This document shows, in pieces, positions 1 through 6,264 of a DNA stretch of 7,463 bases. The notes beneath the pieces were generated by a model, which saw only the letters and a program-made list of their open reading frames with translations, was not told the DNA's origin and made no database searches. Where the stretch lies: positions 1 through 7,463 of the forward strand of contig JAQUYR010000057.1 of the NCBI GenBank assembly GCA_028691715.1, in the 5' to 3' direction. The translations under genes were made by a program, and so were the position numbers. Origin of the DNA: Bacilli bacterium. Its GTDB lineage: Bacteria > Bacillota_I > Bacilli_A > ML615J-28 > CAG-698. Position 1 is the stretch's first letter, and every line of letters begins with the position of its first letter.

Positions 1-6
1 TTATTT

Positions 7-108
7 GTGTGGACGGGGAGAATCGAACTCCCCAGCCGCCCTGTGCGGGTGGCACTTTTCTACCGAAATATCAGTCGCAATATTAATGGAACGCAACCAG
101 CTCCACAC
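7..108 (-). tRNA. tRNA-like gene with long variable arm, isotype unclear
   Basis: Read on the minus strand, the ends form a perfect 7-bp acceptor stem (GTGTGGA at 108-102 with TCCACAC at 13-7), followed by an unpaired A as discriminator. CCA is not encoded. The T-arm is canonical, with loop TTCGATT (27-21) on a stem of six Watson-Crick pairs plus one T·G pair that abuts the acceptor stem. The variable arm is long: GCCACCC (53-47) pairs with GGGCGGC (41-35) with one A·C mismatch and a 5-nt loop. The 5' half is odd. I cannot fold a normal D-arm, and the best central hairpin is AATAT/ATATT around an 8-nt loop TGCGACTG (79-72), so no anticodon can be read. The 13-14-bp acceptor/T stack and long variable arm recall tRNA-Sec or allo-tRNAs, but a degenerate tRNA or the remnant of an integration site fits equally well. 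It lies 123 nt beyond the stop of the ATPase gene on the same strand. Confidence 0.5.
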
Positions 109-191
109 GGGCGGATCCACTAAAAATTGGAATCAACGAATTTATCATATTACTTACAAAATTAAGCGATATTAATAATTTAATACTGCTT

Positions 192-207
192 ACCGATAAA
201 CCGATAA
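192..207. repeat. Tandem 8-bp direct repeat
   Basis: ACCGATAA occurs twice back to back, followed by AAA, in the 123-nt spacer between the ATPase gene and the tRNA-like gene. It may be slippage or a short recombination scar. I see no clear terminator in this spacer. The only other structure is a weak TAAGC/GCTTA pairing at 163-167 and 188-192. Confidence 0.5.
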
Positions 208-231
208 AAAGACCTAGTTCCGCATATTTAA

Positions 232-1893
232 TTATGAAGGATAAACATTGGAAGGATTAGAATTTTGATCAAATTCTACCGTAAAATTGTGATTTCCAGA
301 CCTAAAAATTATTTTACATTTCCATGGATTAGAAAAATCGAAAGAGAATTCTTCGTGTACACAATCTTGCCAATAAAATTTTATATTAATATCTTCTTGT
401 ATTTTATTTTTTAACTCCTCTATGTTTCCTCTACTTAATAACTCTTTCCAATCTTCATGATCCTTAAAACGCATTTGAAATTCATTGACCATGCGATGAA
501 CCATTTCAGAAAATTCATTATTTGGTCTTATGAGCTCTCTTGTTCCCATTATTGTTTTTATTAAATTTAGAAGTTCAGTATAATTAGCTTCTAAATAAGT
601 ATCCGATTCTATTATTTCTATTTCCTTTAATATTTTTTCCGTTTTATTGGTTTCTGAATTAGTGCAAAATCCCGTTATGTCAGATTTTGAAAGCTTAATA
701 AAGCTAGTTGGGTCATCAGTAAATTTTCTTTTAAAATCAGAACTCAATTGTGTCACCGATCCAATATTAGAATCAGCAATAACAAATATTTTTTTATTAG
801 TTTTTTGAAAAAAACTATAATAACTTTCAAGGAATCTTCCTCCCCAGCAAGGGAAAAAATTTATACCACCATTACCATACTCTGAATAGCCTAATTTCTT
901 TGTTAAAGATGAAAAAAGGTAATAATCATCTATTCCTTCTAAAAGAATTACAGTGTCAGAATAAAAAGCTTCTTTTTTATATGGATTTAATTGTATAATT
1001 AATTGTTTAAATTCATCATCATTGAATTGGTCAAAGCAAGATATTTTGCAATCAGCTATTTGTTCTTCTCTCTTAAAAAAGAAATATTTCCACTCGTTGG
1101 ATGGTTTTAATTTAACCGCAGTTGGAGAGTGTGTAATTATAAAAAATTGTTTTTGCCCAGACTGAGCCATTTCTTCAATAGCATCAGTGATAAAATTAAT
1201 CATGTGAGGGTGAAGATGAGTCTCTAATTCATCAATAAAAATAACTTTTACTCTGGGATGATATATGAAAGTTAGTAAAATAAACATTTCTTTCATACCA
1301 TCGCTTTCACTAGAAAGATTTAATTCTTTTAGATCATCTTGAAGTTCTTCGATTTCTTCTTGAATTTCTTTAGCCTGCTCTTCTTGTCCAGCCTCTTTGG
1401 CTTCTTCTAGCTTTTCTTCTCTTCTCACTATTCGAGAAACAAGTTTTCTAACATTTTTTTTAAAATTTTCTACTATACTAAAAATTATATTTTGCCCTTG
1501 TATTTGTATTTTTGCATCCTTTTTAAAAAATTCCTTAATTTGATGCTCAACTAGAGTTTTAGTAAAGGGGCTCGTATTTAAAAATTGATAAAATGACTCT
1601 ACGCTCATACTGCCAGATTCTGTTTCATCTGGATCGTTACTATGTAATGCTCTACTTCCGCTAATTGTAGAGGATCGAACAGAAGGTAAATACTTAATAA
1701 CCAATCCTTTCTCTGTAGATATTAAACTAGCTCGCTCTCCTCTAGCTTTTTCAAATATTTTTTTCAAAATTTGAGTTTTACCAGTTCCGTTTTTACCAAT
1801 AAAATAATTGACTCTTCCAAAAGTTAAAGTTTGTCCAAAATATAATCCCTCTGGATGAAGTGAATTATCTATAATTAAATTATTTACAAACAT
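232..1893 (-). CDS. OLD-family-like AAA ATPase with C-terminal TOPRIM nuclease domain
   Basis: This 553-aa protein should be an ATP-dependent endonuclease or effector of the OLD/AAA15-21 kind. Visible in order: an N-terminal beta strand and Walker A GKNGTGKT (33-40); a charged, probably coiled-coil insertion rich in E and K (about 142-192); an SDG-type signature (S197-D198-G199); Walker B VKVIFIDE (215-222) followed by the LHPH stretch typical of ABC/SMC-like ATPases; and a switch histidine in THSP (254-257). A TOPRIM-like fold follows, with VILLEG (E319 as likely metal ligand) and VIADSN (D374, with N376 where the second acidic residue of DxD usually sits). The C-terminal ~150 residues are unassigned. 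In this family the ATPase senses or clamps and the TOPRIM part cuts DNA or, in the PARIS relative, tRNA. The gene is last in its run, 3 nt after the zinc-site gene. The start ATG directly precedes FVNNLII, a usual N-terminal strand, and has no Shine-Dalgarno. No UvrD or reverse-transcriptase partner is present. Confidence 0.85.
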   Translation of the reverse strand: MFVNNLIIDNSLHPEGLYFGQTLTFGRVNYFIGKNGTGKTQILKKIFEKARGERASLISTEKGLVIKYLPSVRSSTISGSRALHSNDPDETESGSMSVESFYQFLNTSPFTKTLVEHQIKEFFKKDAKIQIQGQNIIFSIVENFKKNVRKLVSRIVRREEKLEEAKEAGQEEQAKEIQEEIEELQDDLKELNLSSESDGMKEMFILLTFIYHPRVKVIFIDELETHLHPHMINFITDAIEEMAQSGQKQFFIITHSPTAVKLKPSNEWKYFFFKREEQIADCKISCFDQFNDDEFKQLIIQLNPYKKEAFYSDTVILLEGIDDYYLFSSLTKKLGYSEYGNGGINFFPCWGGRFLESYYSFFQKTNKKIFVIADSNIGSVTQLSSDFKRKFTDDPTSFIKLSKSDITGFCTNSETNKTEKILKEIEIIESDTYLEANYTELLNLIKTIMGTRELIRPNNEFSEMVHRMVNEFQMRFKDHEDWKELLSRGNIEELKNKIQEDINIKFYWQDCVHEEFSFDFSNPWKCKIIFRSGNHNFTVEFDQNSNPSNVYPS

Positions 1894-1896
1894 ATA

Positions 1897-2853
1897 TTAT
1901 TTTATTAATTTTAATAAATCTTCATCTTTTTCATATGCTCTTAGTCTTCCTGACAGTATTCCGACACGGTAAGAGCTACCGTCACTCATTAGTCTCCAGT
2001 TTACACCCTCTAATACCTTATGGACAAGTCTTTTCAGGTCATATGAGCTTTCTCTTTCCCCTCTTGGGTGAGTATCTGTCACAGTAAAGGGTAAGAAGAC
2101 ATCCTTCCCTATTTCTGGTGTTCCAAATTTAAAACCCATATATCCATGCCTTCCTAGTTTAGGTGAAAGGAATTTTTCTAACTCGAAAGCTGTTAGTTTT
2201 TCTATTTTAGATAAGGTTTCTTTGTTTTTATCTATCTCTTCATGTTTTTTCATTAATTCACTTAATCTTTCTCGATCTTCTTCTCCTCTAATATATTCTT
2301 GTCCCTTCTCTTCGGTCAAACAAAATCTTGCCTTGTCTTTTAAGAAATCTGGATCATATTTTTCTTTTGTTTTAGAGAAGTATAATTTAGTTCCAGTATG
2401 TTTAGGAACATACTCTTCCCCATCTGAATAAAAAGCCCGACGAGGCATACATCCTTTCGGGCAATCATACATAAATAAAACGCGAACTTTATTATCTGGT
2501 CCCCAATCATAAAGGTCTCTAAAGTTTGGATCCATTAAGCTACCACATTTTAAGCATCTTACTCCCTCAATTGGTTCAGCTGATTCAAGTAATTCGTCTT
2601 TAGCTTTGTCTCTATCCATCCACTCCTTAATAGTCTTTTCTTTATTTTTATATCGGTCTCCGATGGCGAAATACATAAATAAATCCTTGGCCATACCCAT
2701 TAGGCTAATATACATTTGTTCCTCTCCTTCCTTCACCTTTTTATTAGGAGAATTTTTTAGTTCTTCAAAAAACCTCTCTTCGTCTCGACAGTAGCTAACT
2801 GTAACTCTATCATATGAGTCCACATATTCTTGTTTTGGCTTTAGATAAGCCAT
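1897..2853 (-). CDS. Hypothetical protein with four-cysteine zinc site
   Basis: I do not recognise this 318-aa protein. Its clearest feature is a CxxC...CxxxC arrangement (C100, C103, C131, C135) that should bind one zinc, with an insertion of about 27 residues between the pairs. A helical N-terminal region (about 24-95) comes before it. After the zinc site is a charged, probably coiled stretch (about 185-220), then a C-terminal domain rich in G, F and P with alternating strands (about 225-318). There is no signal peptide or membrane helix, so it is probably cytoplasmic. Its start overlaps the end of the upstream 82-aa gene by 13 nt and its stop lies 3 nt before the ATPase start, so the three are almost certainly co-translated. 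From position alone it could be a nucleic-acid-binding sensor or adaptor for the ATPase/TOPRIM protein. Confidence 0.75.
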   Translation of the reverse strand: MAYLKPKQEYVDSYDRVTVSYCRDEERFFEELKNSPNKKVKEGEEQMYISLMGMAKDLFMYFAIGDRYKNKEKTIKEWMDRDKAKDELLESAEPIEGVRCLKCGSLMDPNFRDLYDWGPDNKVRVLFMYDCPKGCMPRRAFYSDGEEYVPKHTGTKLYFSKTKEKYDPDFLKDKARFCLTEEKGQEYIRGEEDRERLSELMKKHEEIDKNKETLSKIEKLTAFELEKFLSPKLGRHGYMGFKFGTPEIGKDVFLPFTVTDTHPRGERESSYDLKRLVHKVLEGVNWRLMSDGSSYRVGILSGRLRAYEKDEDLLKLIK

Positions 2854-3089
2854 TTGTTAGTTATTATAGTTATTACAACGGCAACAATTATTGGCGTAAC
2901 AATGTTCCATAAGATTTTTTCCCACAAAGGCTCTTTTATATCAATAATAAATTGCCTTTCTTTTTCAAGAATTTTTAATCTGTCTTTCAGGTCTTGCGAT
3001 TCATGTCCGGGCTTAAGATAAGTTTTTTGATGGGCTAATTCTTCTTCAATTTCTAGTATTTCTTTTTCTATCTCTTTTAATTTAGACAT
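2841..3089 (-). CDS. Small coiled-coil protein with C-terminal membrane anchor
   Basis: This 82-aa protein has two parts. Residues 1-50 are almost all charged or heptad-like (repeated E, K, I and L) and should form a coiled coil or helical hairpin. Residues about 59-80 form one hydrophobic helix (roughly IVTPIIVAVVITIIT) ending in NKWLI, so it is a tail-anchored single-pass membrane protein with the coil in the cytoplasm. No family name can be given. It starts the second block of the minus-strand run, 46 nt after the 230-aa gene, and overlaps the next gene by 13 nt. No Shine-Dalgarno precedes the ATG; the leader is A-rich (AAAAAACAACAAA). It may tether or oligomerise the zinc protein or ATPase at the membrane; that is inference from gene order. 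Confidence 0.7.
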   Translation of the reverse strand: MSKLKEIEKEILEIEEELAHQKTYLKPGHESQDLKDRLKILEKERQFIIDIKEPLWEKILWNIVTPIIVAVVITIITNKWLI

Positions 3090-3135
3090 TTTGTTGTTTT
3101 TTAAGTCTTATAATATACCTTAAGCGACATTTATT

Positions 3136-3828
3136 CTACGATATTGTTGAAGCGTAAGCCTTTATTAGTGTATATGCTCTATTGCGACACTCTTCTTCTG
3201 TTAGTATTTTTTTACTAGGATCACCTGAGGCGTGTCTAAAATTATTTGCAGTTTGCATGGTATCATCAACGTATTTTTTGTTTTTGCCAGATATTAATCC
3301 TAGTTTTTCCCGACTACCTACCTTATTGCTCAACTCTTCAATTGATTTGTATATGCCGTATAGGGGCCTAACTTGTTCCACCACTTCCTCATTAAAATAT
3401 TTTAATGCCAAGGCTAACGATTTATCTTTTTGGCATTTTTTAACCAAATCTATCTGATTTTTCAGTTCACGACTATTAAATCTTTCAATAACATAAGACA
3501 TAGAGAGTTTTTTAGTAACGGTAATCACATCATAACTCTTGATGCTGTCAGAAATATTTATATTAAAATTAGAAGATCCATCAGTCTTTTTTTCCCAAGA
3601 TTCATTTAAATCAACGGAAAATTTAATATTATTATCTATGCTTAATCCGGATAAAAGTTGATCGACAATTATTTTAGCTTGGTCATTTCTGGTAATATCT
3701 TCAAAGTCAATCTCTATGACCCCCTTGTTAGTGCTTATTGAAAAATCATCAATGTTAAATAGCTCTTCATTTTCTTTGAAAAAGCTTGCTGGCTGTATTA
3801 TGCCTCTAAGACCATAGCGTGTGTTCAT
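3136..3828 (-). CDS. Hypothetical protein, possible HEPN-like C-terminal helices
   Basis: This 230-aa protein is not recognised with confidence. The N-terminal half (about 24-115) alternates hydrophobic and polar residues like a beta-rich domain. The C-terminal half (about 118-230) is helical and ends in a polar cluster, ANNFRHASGDP (194-204, with R198 and H199), followed by a last helix. A long helix, then an RH-containing turn, then a closing helix recalls HEPN-like domains in abortive-infection and phage-defence proteins. The textbook RNase motif Rx4-6H is not clearly present, so nuclease activity is not claimed. Its ATG overlaps the TGA stop of the RNase H gene (ATGA, 4 nt), which implies translational coupling and a shared role. 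The next gene follows after 46 nt. It has no membrane segment or signal peptide. Confidence 0.65.
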   Translation of the reverse strand: MNTRYGLRGIIQPASFFKENEELFNIDDFSISTNKGVIEIDFEDITRNDQAKIIVDQLLSGLSIDNNIKFSVDLNESWEKKTDGSSNFNINISDSIKSYDVITVTKKLSMSYVIERFNSRELKNQIDLVKKCQKDKSLALALKYFNEEVVEQVRPLYGIYKSIEELSNKVGSREKLGLISGKNKKYVDDTMQTANNFRHASGDPSKKILTEEECRNRAYTLIKAYASTIS

Positions 3829-4613
3829 GAATTTGTTATAATTTCTTCAATTATTTCTAATATTTGTGGATATCCTTGAATATCATTAAACCTAGCTAGA
3901 TAAGTATGGTTAGGTCTTAATGTTATTTTAGTCCAAGCCTGATCAATATATTGAAAGTATTCACTATTTTCGTCCATAACTTCATATTTATACTCGTGTT
4001 CCTTATCAACTGGTCCTAACGAATTAATTATTCTAATTAAAAGCTCTTGATTTTTCATTCGAACGCAGCCGAGCTGAACACTATTGGGTGATTTTTTTCT
4101 TCTAATAATGCCGGGTGCGGTATTAAAAGATTTTCTTTTTGCTGATCTTTTAGCTAGCTTATCAGCTTCTTTGTTGTCGGGATCATCCGAATGACCTTTT
4201 ACTTTTCTAATGTCAACAATCATGCGAATATTACGTATCTCTCTTACAAGATCTTTCCATGTAGATTTATTTCTAACTGGTGCTCCTTCTCGCTTTCTCC
4301 ATCCGTTTGAACTCCAAACAAACATTGCATTCTTGTAATTATCAACAACATATTGAGAATCGGTGTATATAATTATATTATCGAAACATCTTTTTTCTTC
4401 TAAAAATCTTCTTGCCTTTTGAACAGCTAAGACACAAGCTTCTATCTCCATTCTATTATTAGTCGCACCGTTATATCCTGGAGGACAAAAACTTCTATCT
4501 TTCTGATTGCATTTTTCAGGAAATTTAATTTTAAAACCATTTCCTCCTTTTCTTGGGTTCGAGAAAGATGATCCGTCAGTATAGATAATTAATGCGTCAT
4601 CATTTATTTCCAT
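3825..4613 (-). CDS. RNase HI with an unrecognised C-terminal domain
   Basis: This 262-aa protein should cleave the RNA strand of RNA-DNA hybrids. Residues 6-157 form a complete RNase HI domain. The catalytic carboxylates line up with E. coli RNase HI: D13 in IIYTDGSS, E56 in NNRMEIEA, D85 in IIYTDSQYV and D151 in KEADKLA. The conserved loop histidine is H141 in VKGHSDDPDN. The basic handle-like stretch GWRKREGAPVRNKSTW (104-119) is also present. The domain therefore looks active. About 100 extra residues (160-262) follow: a basic linker, then a strand/helix domain rich in aromatic residues that I cannot name. Housekeeping RNase HI is usually near 150 aa. The gene starts directly after the TAG of the membrane-protein gene and overlaps the next gene by 4 nt, so it belongs to the regulated cassette. 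It could remove R-loops or phage/plasmid replication primers. It is clearly RNase HI; its role here is inferred. Confidence 0.88.
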   Translation of the reverse strand: MEINDDALIIYTDGSSFSNPRKGGNGFKIKFPEKCNQKDRSFCPPGYNGATNNRMEIEACVLAVQKARRFLEEKRCFDNIIIYTDSQYVVDNYKNAMFVWSSNGWRKREGAPVRNKSTWKDLVREIRNIRMIVDIRKVKGHSDDPDNKEADKLAKRSAKRKSFNTAPGIIRRKKSPNSVQLGCVRMKNQELLIRIINSLGPVDKEHEYKYEVMDENSEYFQYIDQAWTKITLRPNHTYLARFNDIQGYPQILEIIEEIITNS

Positions 4614-4910
4614 CTATTTATTCCACCAAATAAAAAACTTACCAATTATATTTATAATAAAACCCAAAGAAGCAGAACTTACTCCAATGCAAACTTTTAA
4701 ATTATATATTCCTCCGTTGGGAAAATTAACAATAATCAAATATAAGCCTCCCCAAAACAATATCCAAGCTAAAATTATTATTAATTTCCAAAACTTAGAA
4801 ACAGATGTTTTTTCAATTTCTTTATTTCCAATCAAAATACTAACGAACAATATGACTAGTCCAGAAACAATTTGTTGAAATAAATTTTTATCAAAAAAAG
4901 TATCAATCAT
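4614..4910 (-). CDS. Small three-helix membrane protein
   Basis: This 98-aa protein has three likely membrane helices, at about 11-28, 42-63 and 72-94. A short charged loop (NKEIEKTSVSKFWK) separates helices 1 and 2, and a polar turn (NFPNGGIYN) separates helices 2 and 3. It has no cleavable signal and no recognised family motif. It begins 1 nt after the metallopeptidase stop and ends exactly where the RNase H gene begins, so it is a fixed operon member. Small multi-helix membrane proteins beside nuclease or sensor genes sometimes act as holin-like effectors or immunity proteins. Nothing in the sequence tells which applies here. Confidence 0.7.
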   Translation of the reverse strand: MIDTFFDKNLFQQIVSGLVILFVSILIGNKEIEKTSVSKFWKLIIILAWILFWGGLYLIIVNFPNGGIYNLKVCIGVSSASLGFIINIIGKFFIWWNK

Positions 4911-4911
4911 A

Positions 4912-5409
4912 TTAAATTATTTTTTGATCATAAAGCTTCCAGCCCATCGCTTCCTTGCTAACTAAGTATTTTTTTGACAAATCATCTATGTTTTGATTAG
5001 TTTCAAAATCCGCCTTTATAAAATCTAATGGCATGAGTAATTCTGCTGCAAATTGATTTGCTTCTCTTTCTTGGGGGCTCTTGTCGTAAAAATTAATATC
5101 GTGTTCTTTTATCAAATGTTTCAACAAAAAATGCCCTAATTCATGGGCAATGGTAAATCTTTTTCGAAAGTAATTACTATTTTGATTGTATCCTATTACT
5201 GATTTTTCATTATTTAAAACATGTATTCCATCAATTGATTCTGGAAAGTCCCAAGCTTTTAAATCGATATTAACATCCTTTTTTAAAAAATCAAAAACTG
5301 GGCCAAGTAATATGGGCGGTTTTTCAATTCCAGTATCTGCTATCAACTTTCTAGCGGTTTTTCTAGCAATACCTATCCTAGCTTCATTTTTAATATTATT
5401 TTCCTTCAT
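4912..5409 (-). CDS. ImmA/IrrE-family metallopeptidase
   Basis: This 165-aa protein is a zinc peptidase of the ImmA/IrrE family (formerly DUF955). The gluzincin motif is plain: FTIAHELGHFLLKH with H89, E90 and H93. The third ligand lies in the family-typical EREANQFAAELLMP (E116 the likely ligand). The N-terminal region (about 15-75), with PPILLGPVFDFLKK and GIHVLN, also matches the family pattern. Members such as ImmA of ICEBs1 cleave a paired XRE-type repressor and switch on mobile-element genes. Here the gene directly follows such a repressor gene and overlaps it by 14 nt, so the pair is very probably a proteolytic switch for the downstream cassette. The protein is complete and cytoplasmic. 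Confidence 0.92.
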   Translation of the reverse strand: MKENNIKNEARIGIARKTARKLIADTGIEKPPILLGPVFDFLKKDVNIDLKAWDFPESIDGIHVLNNEKSVIGYNQNSNYFRKRFTIAHELGHFLLKHLIKEHDINFYDKSPQEREANQFAAELLMPLDFIKADFETNQNIDDLSKKYLVSKEAMGWKLYDQKII

Positions 5410-5734
5410 CTTTTTGTTTAATGCAATTTATAAAATGTTCTATACTATCTTTATCTTTCTTGGTTAAATCCTTATCAGCTCTTAAAGCATAAATTACATT
5501 GTTTTCATCTTCTTTTTTACCTAAGAAAAATTTAATATCTTTTTGTAAAATTTTACAAATTTTTTCTAAATCCTCTATAGATATTTTCCTTTGCCCAGCT
5601 TCAATTAAAGATATCGCTGTTGAAGAGTCGAATCCTATAGATTCAGCTAGATCCTTTTGAGACATATTAGCTTCTTGTCTAGCTTCTTTTATTTTAGAAC
5701 CTATCAAAGTATACGTTATTTCTTGGTTTTTCAT
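5396..5734 (-). CDS. XRE/Cro-type HTH repressor paired with ImmA-like peptidase
   Basis: This 112-aa protein has an N-terminal helix-turn-helix of the XRE/lambda Cro type at about 10-70 (IGSKIKEARQEANMSQKDLA, then STAISLIEAGQRKISIEDLEKIC). Its C-terminal tail, YALRADKDLTKKDKDSIEHFI (82-102), is the short helical segment typical of repressors encoded with ImmA/IrrE peptidases. It is the first gene of the minus-strand run and should repress it, and perhaps the divergent plus-strand promoter, until cleaved. The ATG at 5734 has no Shine-Dalgarno; the leader is AT-only apart from a few bases. A leaderless or short-leader mRNA is possible, but I cannot fix a convincing minus-strand -35/-10 pair. 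Confidence 0.9.
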   Translation of the reverse strand: MKNQEITYTLIGSKIKEARQEANMSQKDLAESIGFDSSTAISLIEAGQRKISIEDLEKICKILQKDIKFFLGKKEDENNVIYALRADKDLTKKDKDSIEHFINCIKQKDEGK

Positions 5735-5762
5735 ATTGTTATATATTTATTATCATTTTGAT

Positions 5763-5791
5763 TTGACATTAATTAATCAATTTGATATAAT
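5763..5791 (+). promoter_or_regulatory. Perfect sigma70-type promoter
   Basis: TTGACA (5763-5768) and TATAAT (5786-5791) match the consensus at every base and are 17 nt apart. The start site should be near 5798, giving a leader of about 97 nt before the GIY-YIG gene. The promoter lies in the divergent region just upstream of the repressor gene. Confidence 0.85.
5768..5777. promoter_or_regulatory. Candidate operator palindrome
   Basis: ATTAATTAAT is a perfect 10-bp palindrome placed between the -35 and -10 boxes of the plus-strand promoter and 34 nt upstream of the repressor start. A repressor bound here would block the plus-strand promoter and probably its own. In such AT-rich DNA the palindrome could be chance. 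Confidence 0.3.
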
Positions 5792-5894
5792 CATAGTATC
5801 TTAAAGTTAATGATTTGTAAAGGGGGGAGTTCTTTTCAATAATTAGCTACAAGAATAGAAAGGTCGGATTAGAAAGTTTAAGTTAATATGTTTC

Positions 5895-6203
5895 ATGGAA
5901 GGATATCAAGGAAGTTATAATTATAATAAATATACGGTACTGATAAGTGCTCCTGAGAAGATTGGCGTTTATTATTGTGGCAAGCTGAACTCTAACAATT
6001 CCCTATTTCCATTATACATAGGCAGAGCAATGGGAGAAAATGTAACCATTAAAAGCAGGCTGTTAGATCATTTGAATAAAGATTATTGGCCTGATGTAAC
6101 TCATTTTGGTTATGTTGTTTGCCAAACGCCAAGAGAAGCGGAAGTTTTTGAAGCTTCTGAAATTAATGAGTTTAAGCCTAAGTATAATGTTCAGGGAAAA
6201 TAA
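5895..6203 (+). CDS. GIY-YIG domain nuclease-like protein
   Basis: This 102-aa protein is a single GIY-YIG domain. Motif 1 is G24-V25-Y26, motif 2 is LYIGR with Y41-I42-G43, and the arginine helix is SRLLDHL with R55. The likely metal-binding glutamate is E86, nine residues before the P of the closing PKYN (95-98), the spacing seen in UvrC. The catalytic set therefore looks intact, with no added DNA-binding domain. Stand-alone members of this size are widespread in small genomes and mostly uncharacterised. The start at 5895 is the first in-frame ATG. It lacks a Shine-Dalgarno sequence, and an overlapping out-of-frame ATG (5888) encodes only 10 codons. Transcription probably comes from the consensus promoter at 5763-5791, and a strong hairpin follows the stop by 3 nt. 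Confidence 0.8.
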   Translation: MEGYQGSYNYNKYTVLISAPEKIGVYYCGKLNSNNSLFPLYIGRAMGENVTIKSRLLDHLNKDYWPDVTHFGYVVCQTPREAEVFEASEINEFKPKYNVQGK

Positions 6204-6206
6204 ACA

Positions 6207-6229
6207 GGAGGGTCTTTAATAGACCCTCC
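6207..6229 (+). terminator. Strong hairpin after the GIY-YIG gene
   Basis: GGAGGGTCT (6207-6215) pairs perfectly with AGACCCTCC (6221-6229) around loop TTAAT. The stem has six G-C pairs and starts 3 nt after the stop codon. It is followed by CCAACATTTAAC, not a T-run, so it is an atypical intrinsic terminator. It may instead protect the 3' end of the mRNA or be a processing site. Confidence 0.5.
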
Positions 6230-6264
6230 CCAACATTTAACATACTTAACATATTAATAAGAAA

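Noticed and set aside
1..120. tmRNA end
   Set aside because: The acceptor ends are only about 100 nt apart, with no room for a tag reading frame and pseudoknots; the tmRNA-typical 5' GGGG start is absent.
232..1893. Gabija GajA or a retron OLD effector
   Set aside because: No UvrD-like helicase and no reverse transcriptase or retron RNA is visible next to it, so neither named system can be claimed.
2222..2794. Two plus-strand open frames (2222-2431 and 2606-2794)
   Set aside because: They lie antisense inside the 318-aa zinc-site gene, have low-complexity S/L/F-rich products and no start signals; they are shadows of that gene.
3182..3457. Plus-strand 91-codon frame
   Set aside because: Antisense to the 230-aa gene, with serine/leucine-rich shadow composition and no domain.
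4687..5467. Plus-strand frames at 4687-4878 and 5186-5467
   Set aside because: Both are antisense to well-supported genes (membrane protein, ImmA-like peptidase, repressor), and their hydrophobic look comes from the reverse complement of lysine-rich codons.
5888..5920. Ten-codon upstream frame overlapping the GIY-YIG start
   Set aside because: Too short, in another frame and with no ribosome site; probably chance.
6237..6253. TTAACATA repeated twice with 1 nt between copies
   Set aside because: An 8-bp AT-rich repeat in an AT-rich leader is expected by chance, and no partner copies were seen elsewhere.
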